11,721 bases of DNA from DASTGO01 sp035719045 (GTDB lineage Bacteria; Actinomycetota; Actinomycetes; Actinomycetales; Kineosporiaceae). A program made the position numbers and the translations under genes. Every line of letters begins with the position of its first letter. The first letter of the stretch is position 1. Location of the stretch: contig DASTGO010000041.1 in the NCBI GenBank assembly GCA_035719045.1, positions 1-11,721 of the forward strand. The letters run 5' to 3'. The notes below the pieces were generated by a model that saw only the letters and a list, made by a program, of their open reading frames with translations, ran no database searches and was not told the origin of the DNA. Positions 9,401-11,721 of the stretch are shown in pieces.

Positions 9401-11609
9401 CGATCGACGCGGGAACGCCGCGGTCCACGCCCAGACCCGGCAGCCCGGTCGCCTCGGACAGGGTGACCGTGCGGTCCCCGGCGACAGTGCCGGGCGCGGG
9501 TCCGCCGGCCGGCTGCCGGCTCCCGGTCTGCGCCCCGGCAGCGGACGGTCGGGGGCCGTCGACCGGCGTCCCGCCGTCCGTCGATGCCACGCTGCGGGGG
9601 GCCTCCACCTGCACGGGCGCCACCGGTGCGGCACCAGCCGACACCGCGGCCACCGCCGGATCCGCAACCGGCGCCACCCCCGGCTGCTCCACCGACCCCT
9701 GCCGCACCACCGGATCGCCCGCCACCGGCGCGACACCAGCCTGCGCGGCACCGGCCAGGTCCGCAGCCACCGGTGCGGCACCAGCCGGATCCGCAACCGG
9801 CGCCACCCCGAGTGCGCTCGCGGGAGCGGGCAGCGGGTTCGCCTGCCCGCGCAGGATCTGGTCGATGGTCTGCGGGGTCTCGACAGTGCCGGTGGGGACG
9901 GCGGGGTCCGCGGTACGGCGGCGGACGGGGGCGGGCTCGGCCACGGAGTCCGTCGGGGCACCAGTGTCCTGGCCCCGCTTTCCGAGAACGGAGCCGCCGT
10001 CACCCGGCGTCGAGGTCGCTGGTCCCGTCGCGGTCGGGTCTGCGGTACGGCGGCGGACGGGGGCGGGCTCGGCCACGGAGTCCGTCGGGCCACCGGCGTC
10101 CCGGCCCCGCTTTCCCAGAACGGAGCCGCCGTCACCCGGCGTCGAGGTGGTCGGTCCGCCGGCACCCGTCGTCGTCGCGCCCGGCCCGGCGAAGGAGCCC
10201 CCGCCTCGGTTGGTCACGGGGGTGGGGGTGTCGTTGCGGGCCGGTCCGGCAGCGGCGGGCGGTGCGGCCTGGGCCGGGGTGTTGCGGCGCACCGGCTGCG
10301 CGCCGCCGTCCGCGGACTGCCCCTGCCGGGCAGCGGGAGCCGAGGAGCGGGTCGGTGCCGGAACCCCTGCAGGGGTCGAGGTCCCCCCGGGGGTTGCAGT
10401 CCCCCCACGGGTCGAGGTGCGCCTGGGCGGAAGGTCCCCGGCGGGCGACTGATCCCCGGCAGGTGACCGCTCCCCAGCGGGCGACCGGTCCCCCGTGGGC
10501 GGGCGATCCCCGGCGGGCGGCCGAGACCCGGTGGGCGGACGGTCCCCGGTGGGGGGGCCGACCGGGGTCAGGGCGGAGGCCGCCTCGGTGGTGCCGTTCC
10601 CGGTGGCGGTGGGGTCGATGCTGAGGTGGTCGGGGATGTGGATGTTGGTGTCGGGGACGCCGGCCCCGCCAGGGAGCAGGCCCTTGTAGTAGCGGCTGCC
10701 GCCCTTGCGTCCGCCCATCCCGGCCAGGCCGGAGACACCCTCGTCGATCGCGCCCGCTGTGGTGGAGAAGGTGTCCGGGGTCCACTTGTGATCCTGCGCC
10801 AGCCCCGACGTCCCGTCGGTGACCCACTCGTGCACGCCGCCCTTGATGGTCTCGCCAAGCCATTCCCCGGCCTCGTGTCCGGCGTTCTTGCCCAGCACCC
10901 CGCCCAGGGCGTGCCCCAACGCCTTGGTCGGGTAGTGGCCCAGGCCCTGCATGATCGGGCCGAGGGCGCCACCGATCGCGCCGGTGATCGCCGCGGACGC
11001 GGTCAGGTTCTTGTCCCACTCGGTGCGCCCGATCGAGTGCCCGGTCTGCCGTTCCATGATCTGCGCGAACTGCGCGATCGCGTCCAGACCCAACTGCAGC
11101 ACCTCACCCGTGGCGACCGCGATCACCAACTGCTTCAGCACCGCCCCCGCGAACTGCCAGCCGAAGGCCTGCAGGGCGGCGATCCCCGCCGCACTGGCCC
11201 CGAACGTCCACGGGATCATCGCCAGCAGGTACAGGATCTGCGCAGCCAGAATGATCAACTGCTCGATCACGATGATCTTCATGTACTGCGTCTGTACCGC
11301 CACACCGTGCAGGTAGTTCCCCAACTCCCCGTACGCCGCCGCCAGTTTCTCCAGGGCCAGGTCCCCGTCCCCGGTCACCACCGCCACCGACTGCGCCAAC
11401 GCCTTCTGCGCATCCCCCACCAAAGCGCCAGAATCGGCCAGCCACCGCGCCGACCGGGTCACCTCCGGCGCGATCCGCATCAACTCCCGGCCGGCCGCCA
11501 GCCACAACTGCGCCAGATCATTGATCTCGTCCTCGTCCACCGCCGGCCAGCCGTCACCGGTCAGGACATGGAACATCTGCCCCGCCCACGGCGGAACCTC
11601 AAGACCCAC
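1..11609 (-). CDS. Giant WXG100-like polymorphic toxin with three Tox-PL papain-fold (glutamine deamidase-like) domains; 3' end beyond window
   Basis: One frame runs without a stop from GTG 11609 to base 1, giving 3,869 visible residues; the gene continues past the window edge. Domain order: WXG100-like/CpnT-type N-terminus (1-105), hydrophobic and Gly-rich segment (106-265), Pro/Gly/Thr-rich linker (330-713), helical A-B module (734-955), Ser/Thr/Gln linker (992-1140), coiled coil (1210-1329), C module (1335-1482), then further A-B modules with papain-fold domains at 1842-1982, 2628-2768 and 3487-3635, and a second C module from 3726. The N-terminus points to type VII secretion. The papain-fold copies resemble Tox-PL toxins, which deamidate glutamine in target proteins. 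Only two cysteines occur, C1863 and C2649, both predicted nucleophiles. GTG 11609 was chosen because GAGGAG lies 5 nt upstream and the family-like sequence begins there; ATG 11669 would add 20 unconserved residues. There is no classical signal peptide. Frame continuity is certain; deamidase activity is family inference, and the target is unknown. Confidence 0.9.
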   Translation of the reverse strand, partial: MGLEVPPWAGQMFHVLTGDGWPAVDEDEINDLAQLWLAAGRELMRIAPEVTRSARWLADSGALVGDAQKALAQSVAVVTGDGDLALEKLAAAYGELGNYLHGVAVQTQYMKIIVIEQLIILAAQILYLLAMIPWTFGASAAGIAALQAFGWQFAGAVLKQLVIAVATGEVLQLGLDAIAQFAQIMERQTGHSIGRTEWDKNLTASAAITGAIGGALGPIMQGLGHYPTKALGHALGGVLGKNAGHEAGEWLGETIKGGVHEWVTDGTSGLAQDHKWTPDTFSTTAGAIDEGVSGLAGMGGRKGGSRYYKGLLPGGAGVPDTNIHIPDHLSIDPTATGNGTTEAASALTPVGPPTGDRPPTGSRPPAGDRPPTGDRSPAGERSPAGDQSPAGDLPPRRTSTRGGTATPGGTSTPAGVPAPTRSSAPAARQGQSADGGAQPVRRNTPAQAAPPAAAGPARNDTPTPVTNRGGGSFAGPGATTTGAGGPTTSTPGDGGSVLGKRGRDAGGPTDSVAEPAPVRRRTADPTATGPATSTPGDGGSVLGKRGQDTGAPTDSVAEPAPVRRRTADPAVPTGTVETPQTIDQILRGQANPLPAPASALGVAPVADPAGAAPVAADLAGAAQAGVAPVAGDPVVRQGSVEQPGVAPVADPAVAAVSAGAAPVAPVQVEAPRSVASTDGGTPVDGPRPSAAGAQTGSRQPAGGPAPGTVAGDRTVTLSEATGLPGLGVDRGVPASIAEVIGQRVEQRLAESGAESGNPVVDRLTTAGAVQEVLGGLAPRDLTPSEQTALADSLGQLNETVFRDVAQAGEFRAPEGTSALDDLPPELRALQAQANAAGARTPDKGLASIAEDAAPVVDIPALGSGLPAQVVTALQGLSPVVTDLAGSGADPGAVARQLDLLRDAVIDGATAQALPGVDGRVLVQAREDLATLWDGYLAEVPQEGTETLVPLWSQVLEGTRTGSLPEHLGSMVDQLGGAMASTLRDQVQQAAQTSTAQASTVQSPGTQTPGTQSPATPSSGSQSSTAQGEQGAAEPVRALVERRAAAAAAQQAQAITTDEPVTRRSSSMPAPGTAGEQARELVGIGERSDSTVVRSETGPVDPGAVAGAGEGIGAGEGLTRPVSGDFSGSSQGWSDGESVDGTSTAALPAPVADLIEELGRHEGFPADVVDEARQQLGELFRSTTGAPSELVTRVAVAAALGTAAAPGLAETLTRRDLVNLRNAENALAQVHDQLQQVEDRLQQVNDQLRGRGLSRADRQALRVQQRELGAELAYLQADHAQTEADLQETQLPRQDLADRQGALRAALQEARYLAAAEIMRLGEQRIAEREPAGDAAGNVRAADQITLLTEGTAAALVELARATEPGASPARSGAGEVAGDGRAALTGPVVAALRDVVRDTLDTIVGEPSEQVSRPDFARRLVRDALGGEAFNRLAGESWNSLAGLVQRAQFESPERRAQTYQELGEQADALLGPLRDQLTALQSPPAPQEVGRASEAVTVDGATAGLRSEAVADQASGAGRGQSVEEHAPGVASPVSATAVEQTGTSEPGAAAAGNAVDAAAVHSVESVLPSVLPPALRADVVAEVRAALDGAAGRDLGAPLARLVAADVVDGMRAETGRFSSREQWVALAHASEVLRQGVVADLSALGRERSAQDAARERESDQAAAEARGRSGRRSRVGRKPAALVRGLPGDLGHAVNGLAPLVQEVVAAGLPVELSARLLERMRGALVDGALAQVKRGRAARTPEQLRAELTRRWNEGPGVVRLADHGPWADTLAEARASGDLLRSQDGRAAAPTSVPVNAATTRVESFADAFAGVLGNTLEARASAKSDAGVSAAEAQLARDLALVNPTWDPATDSDYNCANVVQAYELRRRGFDVQARGLSDEQMRAGGSTADIGGVWGREFVTVEDRSGVDQAFAAPGSRGIVQVAPQPGAPAHVFNVENVDGQVRYLDAQRNISDASFLFVGAAVVSYLRLDDLPLPGSGIEEFAQPADPAARPLAPRPGGSSTSVWDELRRDDELRLWPVLGQFPQAVASAIPTSDLPARRALQVARQVAEILDQVPPEQRDVLLSRLVATDVLWTMLRSERGRMAATESAAIKSAQETLQTATFGDLVAQGEGRADTVQGLPPRLGQAVSSVVPLVERIVSSGLPADAASRMLDLVPLAIAEGAVAEARQFLRGVGRELDYVRGREFGFEVTTPWRAAPGFPGSTDGFDSGWAQTLTEARTAPAEGPGGAPQAAGENAAIRRARQYVQAVTDAFTRKVGTAPAAGPVVHETSPVSTTSEQAASDRTAAEPAVTRRRPLMRAQTPAPGVETVVVAPAQQFQVVSEGTVGDASAVAAGGLLAPGAVAPAGLAVVNGSVPLVLPRQQAGQVALRIGKTLGEIPAARRTPLLRRLAAGHALDEVLGSESSRQGAGRAGTLLSSARESLNTLIRQDLAALGQDRLGRDSNALPHLAMRGLPADVGHALAGLAPLVGQVVASGVSASSAARLLEGAREALIADAVTRAVQARGRNTAAGTSAAADGLRTDLRRWWNGLEGVLTDSRPVPPGARPGLQQAAQSWARTIEDSRRQPGTVAAAEQGQRSGADPATGRADEFAQVVAGLLGDRVVRGPDGALTTMPAGLASDLALTNPRRYARDAEYKGNCVLVTHALEVRRRGFDVRVRALTEDMADLQLPKTYAQVWGRDTIWVKDRQGVERAFEAMGPGARGFVETLYKDTPSHIFNVENVDGVVRFVDAQVNAPAATVAFEGATEVGYVRVDDLPLGRVADVLELAREPEAPMPGSDAMRNDAGHRVRVSPDGEVTGRVPAGMAVVSSATPLVLPSPLAVQLRQSVETSLAGLPPERRTPALEHLAAAATTREWVQELVRDQHEFELGNPGEVRVSWAFELKGLLETAGRALDSMITNDLGRQSTSAPATWRTADTDTRTSAGPGEASQISPALLRLWGRYSFAAREFNGVGPLAQAVLDGVPSLGTSARMLQALHEALSGPVNRSSDLRRAGFVRVAAAHVLDRMVADWVAGRGPEENARAAALSAALRDQMFRGLAELGSDRHVQADVAARARRMPGWPAQVQRAVAALPWFVDALVVTAPTIGLSAAVLESVREAVVEGTLAGVLPGADAGRVQALRTRLGQVWNQDAGPSWTQTLTEAEQTLSAPAPETGPAAGTGTTERFGVPANAATQRAQAFIDDLARTVAAVQTPPPGTRRADAGVPVALPPAEAQHLEAALTGIPGQEARPVAQREVVRRLLAAAALQDRVDVVPADRSLSTQAALAAALAQVNRAIVADLAAAGQSRMLGQSNLEVSEILRPRISPDTGQPTLRISDETGQAMLGLAPFVQDLLAANLPETTVARAVTVAREALVEQALTGPAAVGEPTQRRTARQLQSLRSDLTQWWSGAVGLPGTVFDGTRAETVAERGERGAAVDPLTQRADAFVQVLAGALAPHPVTSSYTMPDITQDDGSGGKITALSFMQRWDAEARLAGDVAQVNPWRAIGGAAARDNSVEVAQALELRRRGFDVQVRDPRTAPPVGSPASTSARALTQTLAQAWGRPFTTARSVARVQSAFRRMGHGARGVMVLDGNVSGSRVINVENVHGRVRFVDGRLNQVDARSAAREASRLSYLRVDDLPLGQLPSSVELVRAPGTQRQTGRDGQRQTDGPGTSASGNRSAAPSVAESSASGSESGAVSPAVADGLLGLGQQRLDAKDSRESTVSRAQDRPSLLVLTEGLTEAARQVAVAWPGVPAERSGVAAERSGVPAELLAGAQSGPEVAQRLREAAQQLALAQVRELAAGEGTRATLSSLVNDPAGPFGEATWAALAQRLDGPAGQSPAVRAAAVEETLAGVSRQFQAAVARWVPGYEWFR
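319..375 (-). repeat. Tandem 21-bp repeat encoding heptapeptide GV[PA]AERS
   Basis: Two full units (319-339, 340-360) and most of a third encode GVPAERSGVAAERSGVPAEL inside the C module. The first two units differ at two positions, so the expansion looks recent. Copy 1 of the module lacks it. Confidence 0.75.
435..704 (-). other. Linker after papain-fold copy 3 (residues 3636-3725)
   Basis: Ser/Ala/Gln/Gly-rich and probably disordered. It contains a small two-unit repeat, QRQTGRDG then QRQTDGPG (ggtctgccgctg at 624-635 and 648-659, period 24 bp). Confidence 0.55.
705..1151 (-). other. Tox-PL papain-fold domain, copy 3 (residues 3487-3635), predicted inactive
   Basis: Runs from AGDVAQVNPWR to YLRVDDLPL, 149 residues. 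It keeps the helix ALELRRRGFDVQV, a WGRPF strand and the core INVENVHGRVRFVDG, so its origin from the same domain is clear. The nucleophile position is Ser (S3508, codon AGC in RDNSVEV), the His position is Arg (R3592, codon CGA in GSRVINVEN), and the Gln after the Asp is Arg (R3609); D3607 remains. Eight extra residues lie between the Cys and His positions. There is no stop or frameshift, so it is a maintained pseudoenzyme domain rather than a broken gene; binding, regulatory or structural roles are possible. Confidence 0.72.
1380..1958 (-). other. Helical A-B module 6 (residues 3218-3410)
   Basis: Part A: AEAQHLEAALTGIPGQEARP, REVVRRLLAAAALQDRV, ending IVADLAAAGQSRMLGQ. Part B: DETGQAMLGLAPFVQDLLAA (M3335), TVARAVTVAREALVEQALT, and LTQWWSG (W3399, W3400). 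The GLP-x-D start of part B is replaced by LRISDETGQ, so this is the most diverged B part, and it precedes the most diverged papain-fold copy. The helix RADAFVQVLAGALA follows, as in modules 1 and 3. Confidence 0.6.
2139..3131 (-). other. Helical modules 4 (truncated B) and 5 in direct succession (residues 2827-3157)
   Basis: Module 4 part A: QLRQSVETSLAGLPPERRTP, LEHLAAAATTREWV, ending SMITNDLGRQS (2827-2913). Its B part is short (2959-2995): NGVGPLAQAVLDGVP and TSARMLQALHEALSGPV, lacking the W-containing half. Module 5 starts at once: RRAGFVRVAAAHVLDRMVAD, GLAELGSDR (3003-3056), then a full B part: MPGWPAQVQRAVAALPWFVD (M3069), LESVREAVVEGTLAGVLPGA, QVWN and SWTQTLTEAE (W3147). The LPGAD/RV and WN elements match module 0. 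No papain-fold domain follows either module. Confidence 0.55.
3306..3728 (-). other. Tox-PL papain-fold domain, copy 2 (residues 2628-2768), catalytic triad intact
   Basis: Runs from ASDLALTNPRR to YVRVDDLPL, 141 residues, exactly as long as copy 1. C2649 lies in YKGNCVLVTHALEVRRRGFD; H2725 and D2740 lie in SHIFNVENVDGVVRFVDAQ, with Q2742. Cys-to-His (76) and His-to-Asp (15) spacings equal those of copy 1. Between the triad residues it differs a good deal (YAQVWGRDTIWVKDRQGVER), so this is an old duplicate under purifying selection on the active site, possibly with a different substrate. Same likely reaction and same caveats as copy 1. Confidence 0.72.
3891..4517 (-). other. Helical A-B module 3 (residues 2365-2573)
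   Basis: Part A: VALRIGKTLGEIPAARRTP, LLRRLAAGHALDEVLGSE, ending IRQDLAALGQDRLGRD. Part B: GLPADVGHALAGLAPLV (L2463), ASSAARLLEGAREALIADAV, LRRWWNG and SWARTIEDSR (W2565). The helix DEFAQVVAGLLGD then leads into papain-fold copy 2. It is the clearest example of the module and aligns with module 1 over most of its length. A rare CTA leucine codon occurs at 4476-4478. Confidence 0.62.
4545..4817 (-). other. Linker between modules 2 and 3 (residues 2265-2355)
   Basis: Low-complexity Ala/Thr/Val/Pro stretch with AAEPAVTRRRPLMRAQTPAPG at about 4680-4715. It ends GLAVVNGSVPLVLP, which opens module 3; a close variant (GMAVVSSATPLVLP) opens module 4. Confidence 0.6.
4926..5462 (-). other. Helical A-B module 2 (residues 2050-2228)
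   Basis: Part A: QVARQVAEILDQVPPEQRDV, then LLSRLVATDVLWTMLRSERG and FGDLVAQGEG. Part B: GLPPRLGQAVSSVVPLV (L2129), SGLPADAASRMLDLVPLAIA, and GWAQTLTEART (W2220). It ends with a helix (QYVQAVTDAFTRKVG) but no papain-fold domain follows; a linker takes its place. The insert EFGFEVTTPW between the B helices is absent from the other copies. Confidence 0.6.
5664..6086 (-). other. Tox-PL papain-fold domain, copy 1 (residues 1842-1982), catalytic triad intact
   Basis: The domain runs from ARDLALVNPTW to YLRLDDLPL. Predicted nucleophile C1863 sits in DYNCANVV, followed by AYELRRRGFDVQA, a WGREF strand, and HVFNVENVDGQVRYLDAQ with H1939, D1954 and Q1956. A Cys after Asn, a helix with RRRGFDV, then H-x-F-N and D-x-Q is the pattern of Tox-PL (papain fold toxin 1, glutamine deamidase). 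The His-to-Asp spacing of 15 equals that of the Shigella UBC13 deamidase OspI (H145, D160). Expected reaction: hydrolysis of a target glutamine side chain to glutamate. A cysteine protease is the main alternative. Confidence 0.72.
6270..6917 (-). other. Helical A-B module 1 (residues 1565-1780)
   Basis: Part A (1565-1660) shows ARLVAADVVDGMRAETGR and ends VVADLSALGRER. A basic stretch (GRSGRRSRVGRK) separates it from part B, which begins GLPGDLGHAVNGLAPLV (L1690) and has SARLLERMRGALVDGALAQV, a RRWN motif and PWADTLAEAR (W1772). A short helix (ESFADAFAGVLGN) leads directly into papain-fold copy 1. This module-then-toxin arrangement repeats for modules 3 and 6. Confidence 0.6.
7164..7607 (-). 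other. C-type helical module, copy 1 (residues 1335-1482)
   Basis: It contains ITLLTEGTAAALVELA (E1349), a helical middle, then AGESWNSLAGLVQRAQ followed by SPERRAQTYQELGEQA. The same order recurs at 1-434 (LLVLTEGLTEAARQVA, then GEATWAALAQRL and SPAVRAAAVEETLAGV). I do not recognise the family. It sits between the coiled coil and the first papain-bearing module; residues 1483-1564 after it are low-complexity linker. Confidence 0.5.
7623..7982 (-). other. Coiled-coil segment (residues 1210-1329)
   Basis: From TLTRRDLVNLRNAENALAQV the sequence runs as Gln/Leu heptads (HDQLQQVEDRLQQVNDQLRG), a short break at GRGLSRADR, then a second long charged helix with VQQRELGAELAYLQADH and LQETQLPRQDLADRQGALR. 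Leucine/valine spacing of three and four residues supports an antiparallel coiled-coil hairpin. It may set the geometry of, or dimerise, the modules on either side. Confidence 0.7.
8190..8636 (-). other. Ser/Thr/Gln/Pro linker with basic motif (residues 992-1140)
   Basis: It starts with short repeats around SPGTQTPGTQSPATP (DNA near 8540-8610), continues through an alanine/glutamine-rich patch, and then has DEPVTRRSSSMPAPG near 8400-8440. That motif echoes AEPAVTRRRPLMRAQTPAPG at about 4680-4715. An acidic, Gly/Ser-rich tail follows. Probably unstructured. Confidence 0.65.
8745..9410 (-). other. Helical A-B module 0 (residues 734-955)
   Basis: Part A (734-808) is a helical stretch starting ASIAEVIGQRVEQRLAESG. 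Part B (about 865-955) carries GLPAQVVTALQGLSPVV, AR-x-LDLLRDAVIDGA, LPGVDGRV, a W932-D pair and then PLWSQVLEGTR (W951). The same order of motifs recurs in later modules. No catalytic motif is visible and the fold is not one I recognise; a scaffold or pre-toxin helical role is inference. No papain-fold domain follows this copy. Confidence 0.6.
9618..9809 (-). repeat. Degenerate Ala/Pro/Val repeats (GVAPVADPA type)
   Basis: The linker repeats GVAPVADPA and GAAPVA variants. At DNA level, ccggatccgcaaccggcg plus the following ccacccc occurs at 9656-9680 and again at 9785-9809, and caccggtgcggcaccagccg occurs at both 9621-9640 and 9769-9788. The repeat halves are reordered relative to each other, which suggests unequal exchange within the linker. 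Confidence 0.7.
9904..10149 (-). repeat. Two-copy tandem duplication, period 132 bp (44 codons)
   Basis: Copies lie at about 10036-10149 and 9904-10017, offset by exactly 132 bp and differing at a few positions. Each encodes TSTPGDGGSVLGKRG, a short variable piece, then PTDSVAEPAPVRRRTADP. The period is a multiple of three and the copies are still very similar, so the duplication looks recent and frame-preserving. Each unit carries two basic clusters, KRG(R/Q) and RRR. Confidence 0.85.
10431..10556 (-). repeat. Seven tandem 18-bp units encoding hexapeptide [PS]P[TA]GDR
   Basis: Residues 352-393 read PPTGDR, PPTGSR, PPAGDR, PPTGDR, SPAGER, SPAGDQ, SPAGDL with no spacer. The units are close but not identical in DNA and keep frame. 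Directly after it (10370-10430) a looser Thr/Pro/Gly array continues (TSTRGG, TATPGG, TSTPAG). Confidence 0.85.
10815..11294 (-). other. Hydrophobic then glycine-rich segment (residues 106-265)
   Basis: Residues 110-135 are strongly hydrophobic (MKIIVIEQLIILAAQILYLL, then AMIPW), and 137-180 form a second Ala/Leu/Val-rich stretch. From G210 a glycine-zipper-like run follows: G210, G213, G214, G217 (GAIGGALG), then repeated G-H-A/G-G-V patterns up to about 265. Such a segment behind a WXG100-like domain is common in CpnT-type proteins and may insert into or cross a membrane, or simply pack the N-terminal hairpin. Membrane insertion is inference. Confidence 0.55.
11295..11609 (-). other. WXG100-like / CpnT-type N-terminal helical domain (residues 1-105)
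   Basis: The protein opens MGLEVPPWAGQMFHVLTGDG and continues with W-P-A-V-D-E-D-E, then long amphipathic helices (LAQLWLAAGRELMRIA, and a second ending YGELGNYLHG). The G-x-x-WP-x-x-DED start followed by an A-x-x-W-like helix is the signature of the WXG100-like N-terminal region shared by CpnT and many actinobacterial giant toxins. In that family the domain is a helical hairpin presented to the type VII secretion machinery, sometimes through a small partner. No partner WXG100 gene is visible here. Family assignment is by pattern recognition. Confidence 0.75.
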
Positions 11610-11721
11610 TGCCACTCCTCGTGGCGCCGAGAGGGGGCTGTGTGGACCCTGCTTCCCCTGGGCGCCCATCGCCCGGCCCCGCCGAAGTCAGCGCCCTGGT
11701 CACGACAAGGGCACCTGCGCC
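11610..11721 (-). other. Upstream leader of the giant CDS; no gene recognised
   Basis: The frame of the giant CDS is closed upstream by TGA at 11690-11688 and again at 11702-11700. The second could be the end of an upstream minus-strand gene, since the six codons before it all end in G or C, but too little is visible to claim one. A perfect 10-bp palindrome (tgggcgccca) lies at 11659-11668 and overlaps the alternative ATG; it may be chance at this GC content. I see no convincing -35/-10 pair and no terminator. Confidence 0.4.
11615..11620 (-). promoter_or_regulatory. Ribosome-binding site for the giant CDS
   Basis: The minus strand reads GAGGAG and then TGGCA before GTG 11609, a strong Shine-Dalgarno with a 5-nt spacer. 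This decides the start: the other in-frame GTG (11615) overlaps the site itself, and ATG 11669 has only a vague G-rich stretch in front of it. Confidence 0.75.

Larger units (their letters stand above)
9471..10622 (-). other. Long low-complexity Pro/Gly/Ala/Thr linker (residues 330-713)
   Basis: About 384 residues dominated by P, G, A, T, S, D and R, with no recognisable fold. It separates the secretion-type N-terminus from the helical and toxin modules. It holds three internal repeat systems, listed separately: a hexapeptide array, a 132-bp tandem duplication and degenerate GVAPVADPA-type repeats. Linkers of this kind usually act as flexible tethers or wall-spanning stalks and change length readily by slippage. 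Confidence 0.75.

Noticed and set aside
7029..10466. 1,145-codon open frame on the plus strand, and similar ones at 810-3089, 3219-4478 and 4779-6656
   Set aside because: They are in exact codon register with the minus-strand giant gene. A stop there would need a TCA, TTA or CTA codon in that gene, which are rare at this GC content. The translations are Arg/Pro/Gly/His-rich with no recognisable domain.
11659..11668. Perfect palindrome tgggcgccca as an operator
   Set aside because: A 10-bp palindrome made mostly of G and C is easily expected by chance here, and there is no adjacent promoter or second site.
11599..11721. Possible end of an upstream minus-strand gene overlapping the start (frame ending TGA at 11601-11599)
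   Set aside because: About a third of its codons end in A or T, unlike coding sequence here, and the peptide is low-complexity. The alternative end at 11702-11700 leaves only six codons to judge.
1..11721. CRISPR array, tRNA, rRNA, insertion sequence or terminator
   Set aside because: The direct repeats are contiguous, in frame and without unique spacers. I see no cloverleaf, transposase motif, terminal inverted repeats or hairpin with a T-run.

Overview
This is a very GC-rich (about 70% or more) actinomycete window, probably a Streptomyces-like or other mycelial actinobacterium. Almost every codon ends in G or C, the start is GTG behind a GAGGAG Shine-Dalgarno, and the protein architecture is typical of that group. 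The window is accessory in character: it carries one polymorphic-toxin gene and no visible housekeeping gene.

In effect the window is one gene. A single uninterrupted minus-strand reading frame starts at GTG 11609 and is still open at base 1. It encodes 3,869 residues, and its 3' end (true C-terminus and any immunity gene) lies outside the window. I checked that frame for in-frame stops and found none. The long open frames on the plus strand (for example 810-3089 and 7029-10466) are in-register antisense shadows of it.

Layout, N- to C-terminus (high to low coordinates):
- 11610-11721: leader with the ribosome-binding site.
- Residues 1-105: WXG100-like/CpnT-type helical N-terminus, expected to route the protein to a type VII (ESX-like) secretion system.
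- 106-265: hydrophobic, then glycine-rich segment.
- 330-713: long Pro/Gly/Ala/Thr linker with three kinds of tandem repeat.
- 734-955: first helical A-B module.
- 992-1140: Ser/Thr/Gln/Pro linker.
- 1210-1329: coiled coil.
- 1335-1482: C-type helical module.
- 1565-3635: a run of further A-B helical modules, three of which are followed by a papain-fold domain of the Tox-PL/glutamine-deamidase type.
- 3636-3725: linker.
- 3726 onward: a second C-type module that runs off the window.

The three papain-fold copies are the functional core. Copies 1 and 2 (residues 1842-1982 and 2628-2768) are the same length and have the same Cys-His-Asp spacing: C1863/H1939/D1954 and C2649/H2725/D2740. Copy 3 (3487-3635) keeps the fold signature but has Ser3508 and Arg3592 in place of Cys and His, so it looks catalytically dead. 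The only two cysteine codons in all 3,869 residues are the two predicted nucleophiles.

My reading is that this is a giant, modular, secreted (type VII-linked) toxin built by repeated duplication of helical A-B modules with papain-like deamidase domains, two probably active and one a pseudoenzyme. The activity and target are inferred from family resemblance, not shown here.
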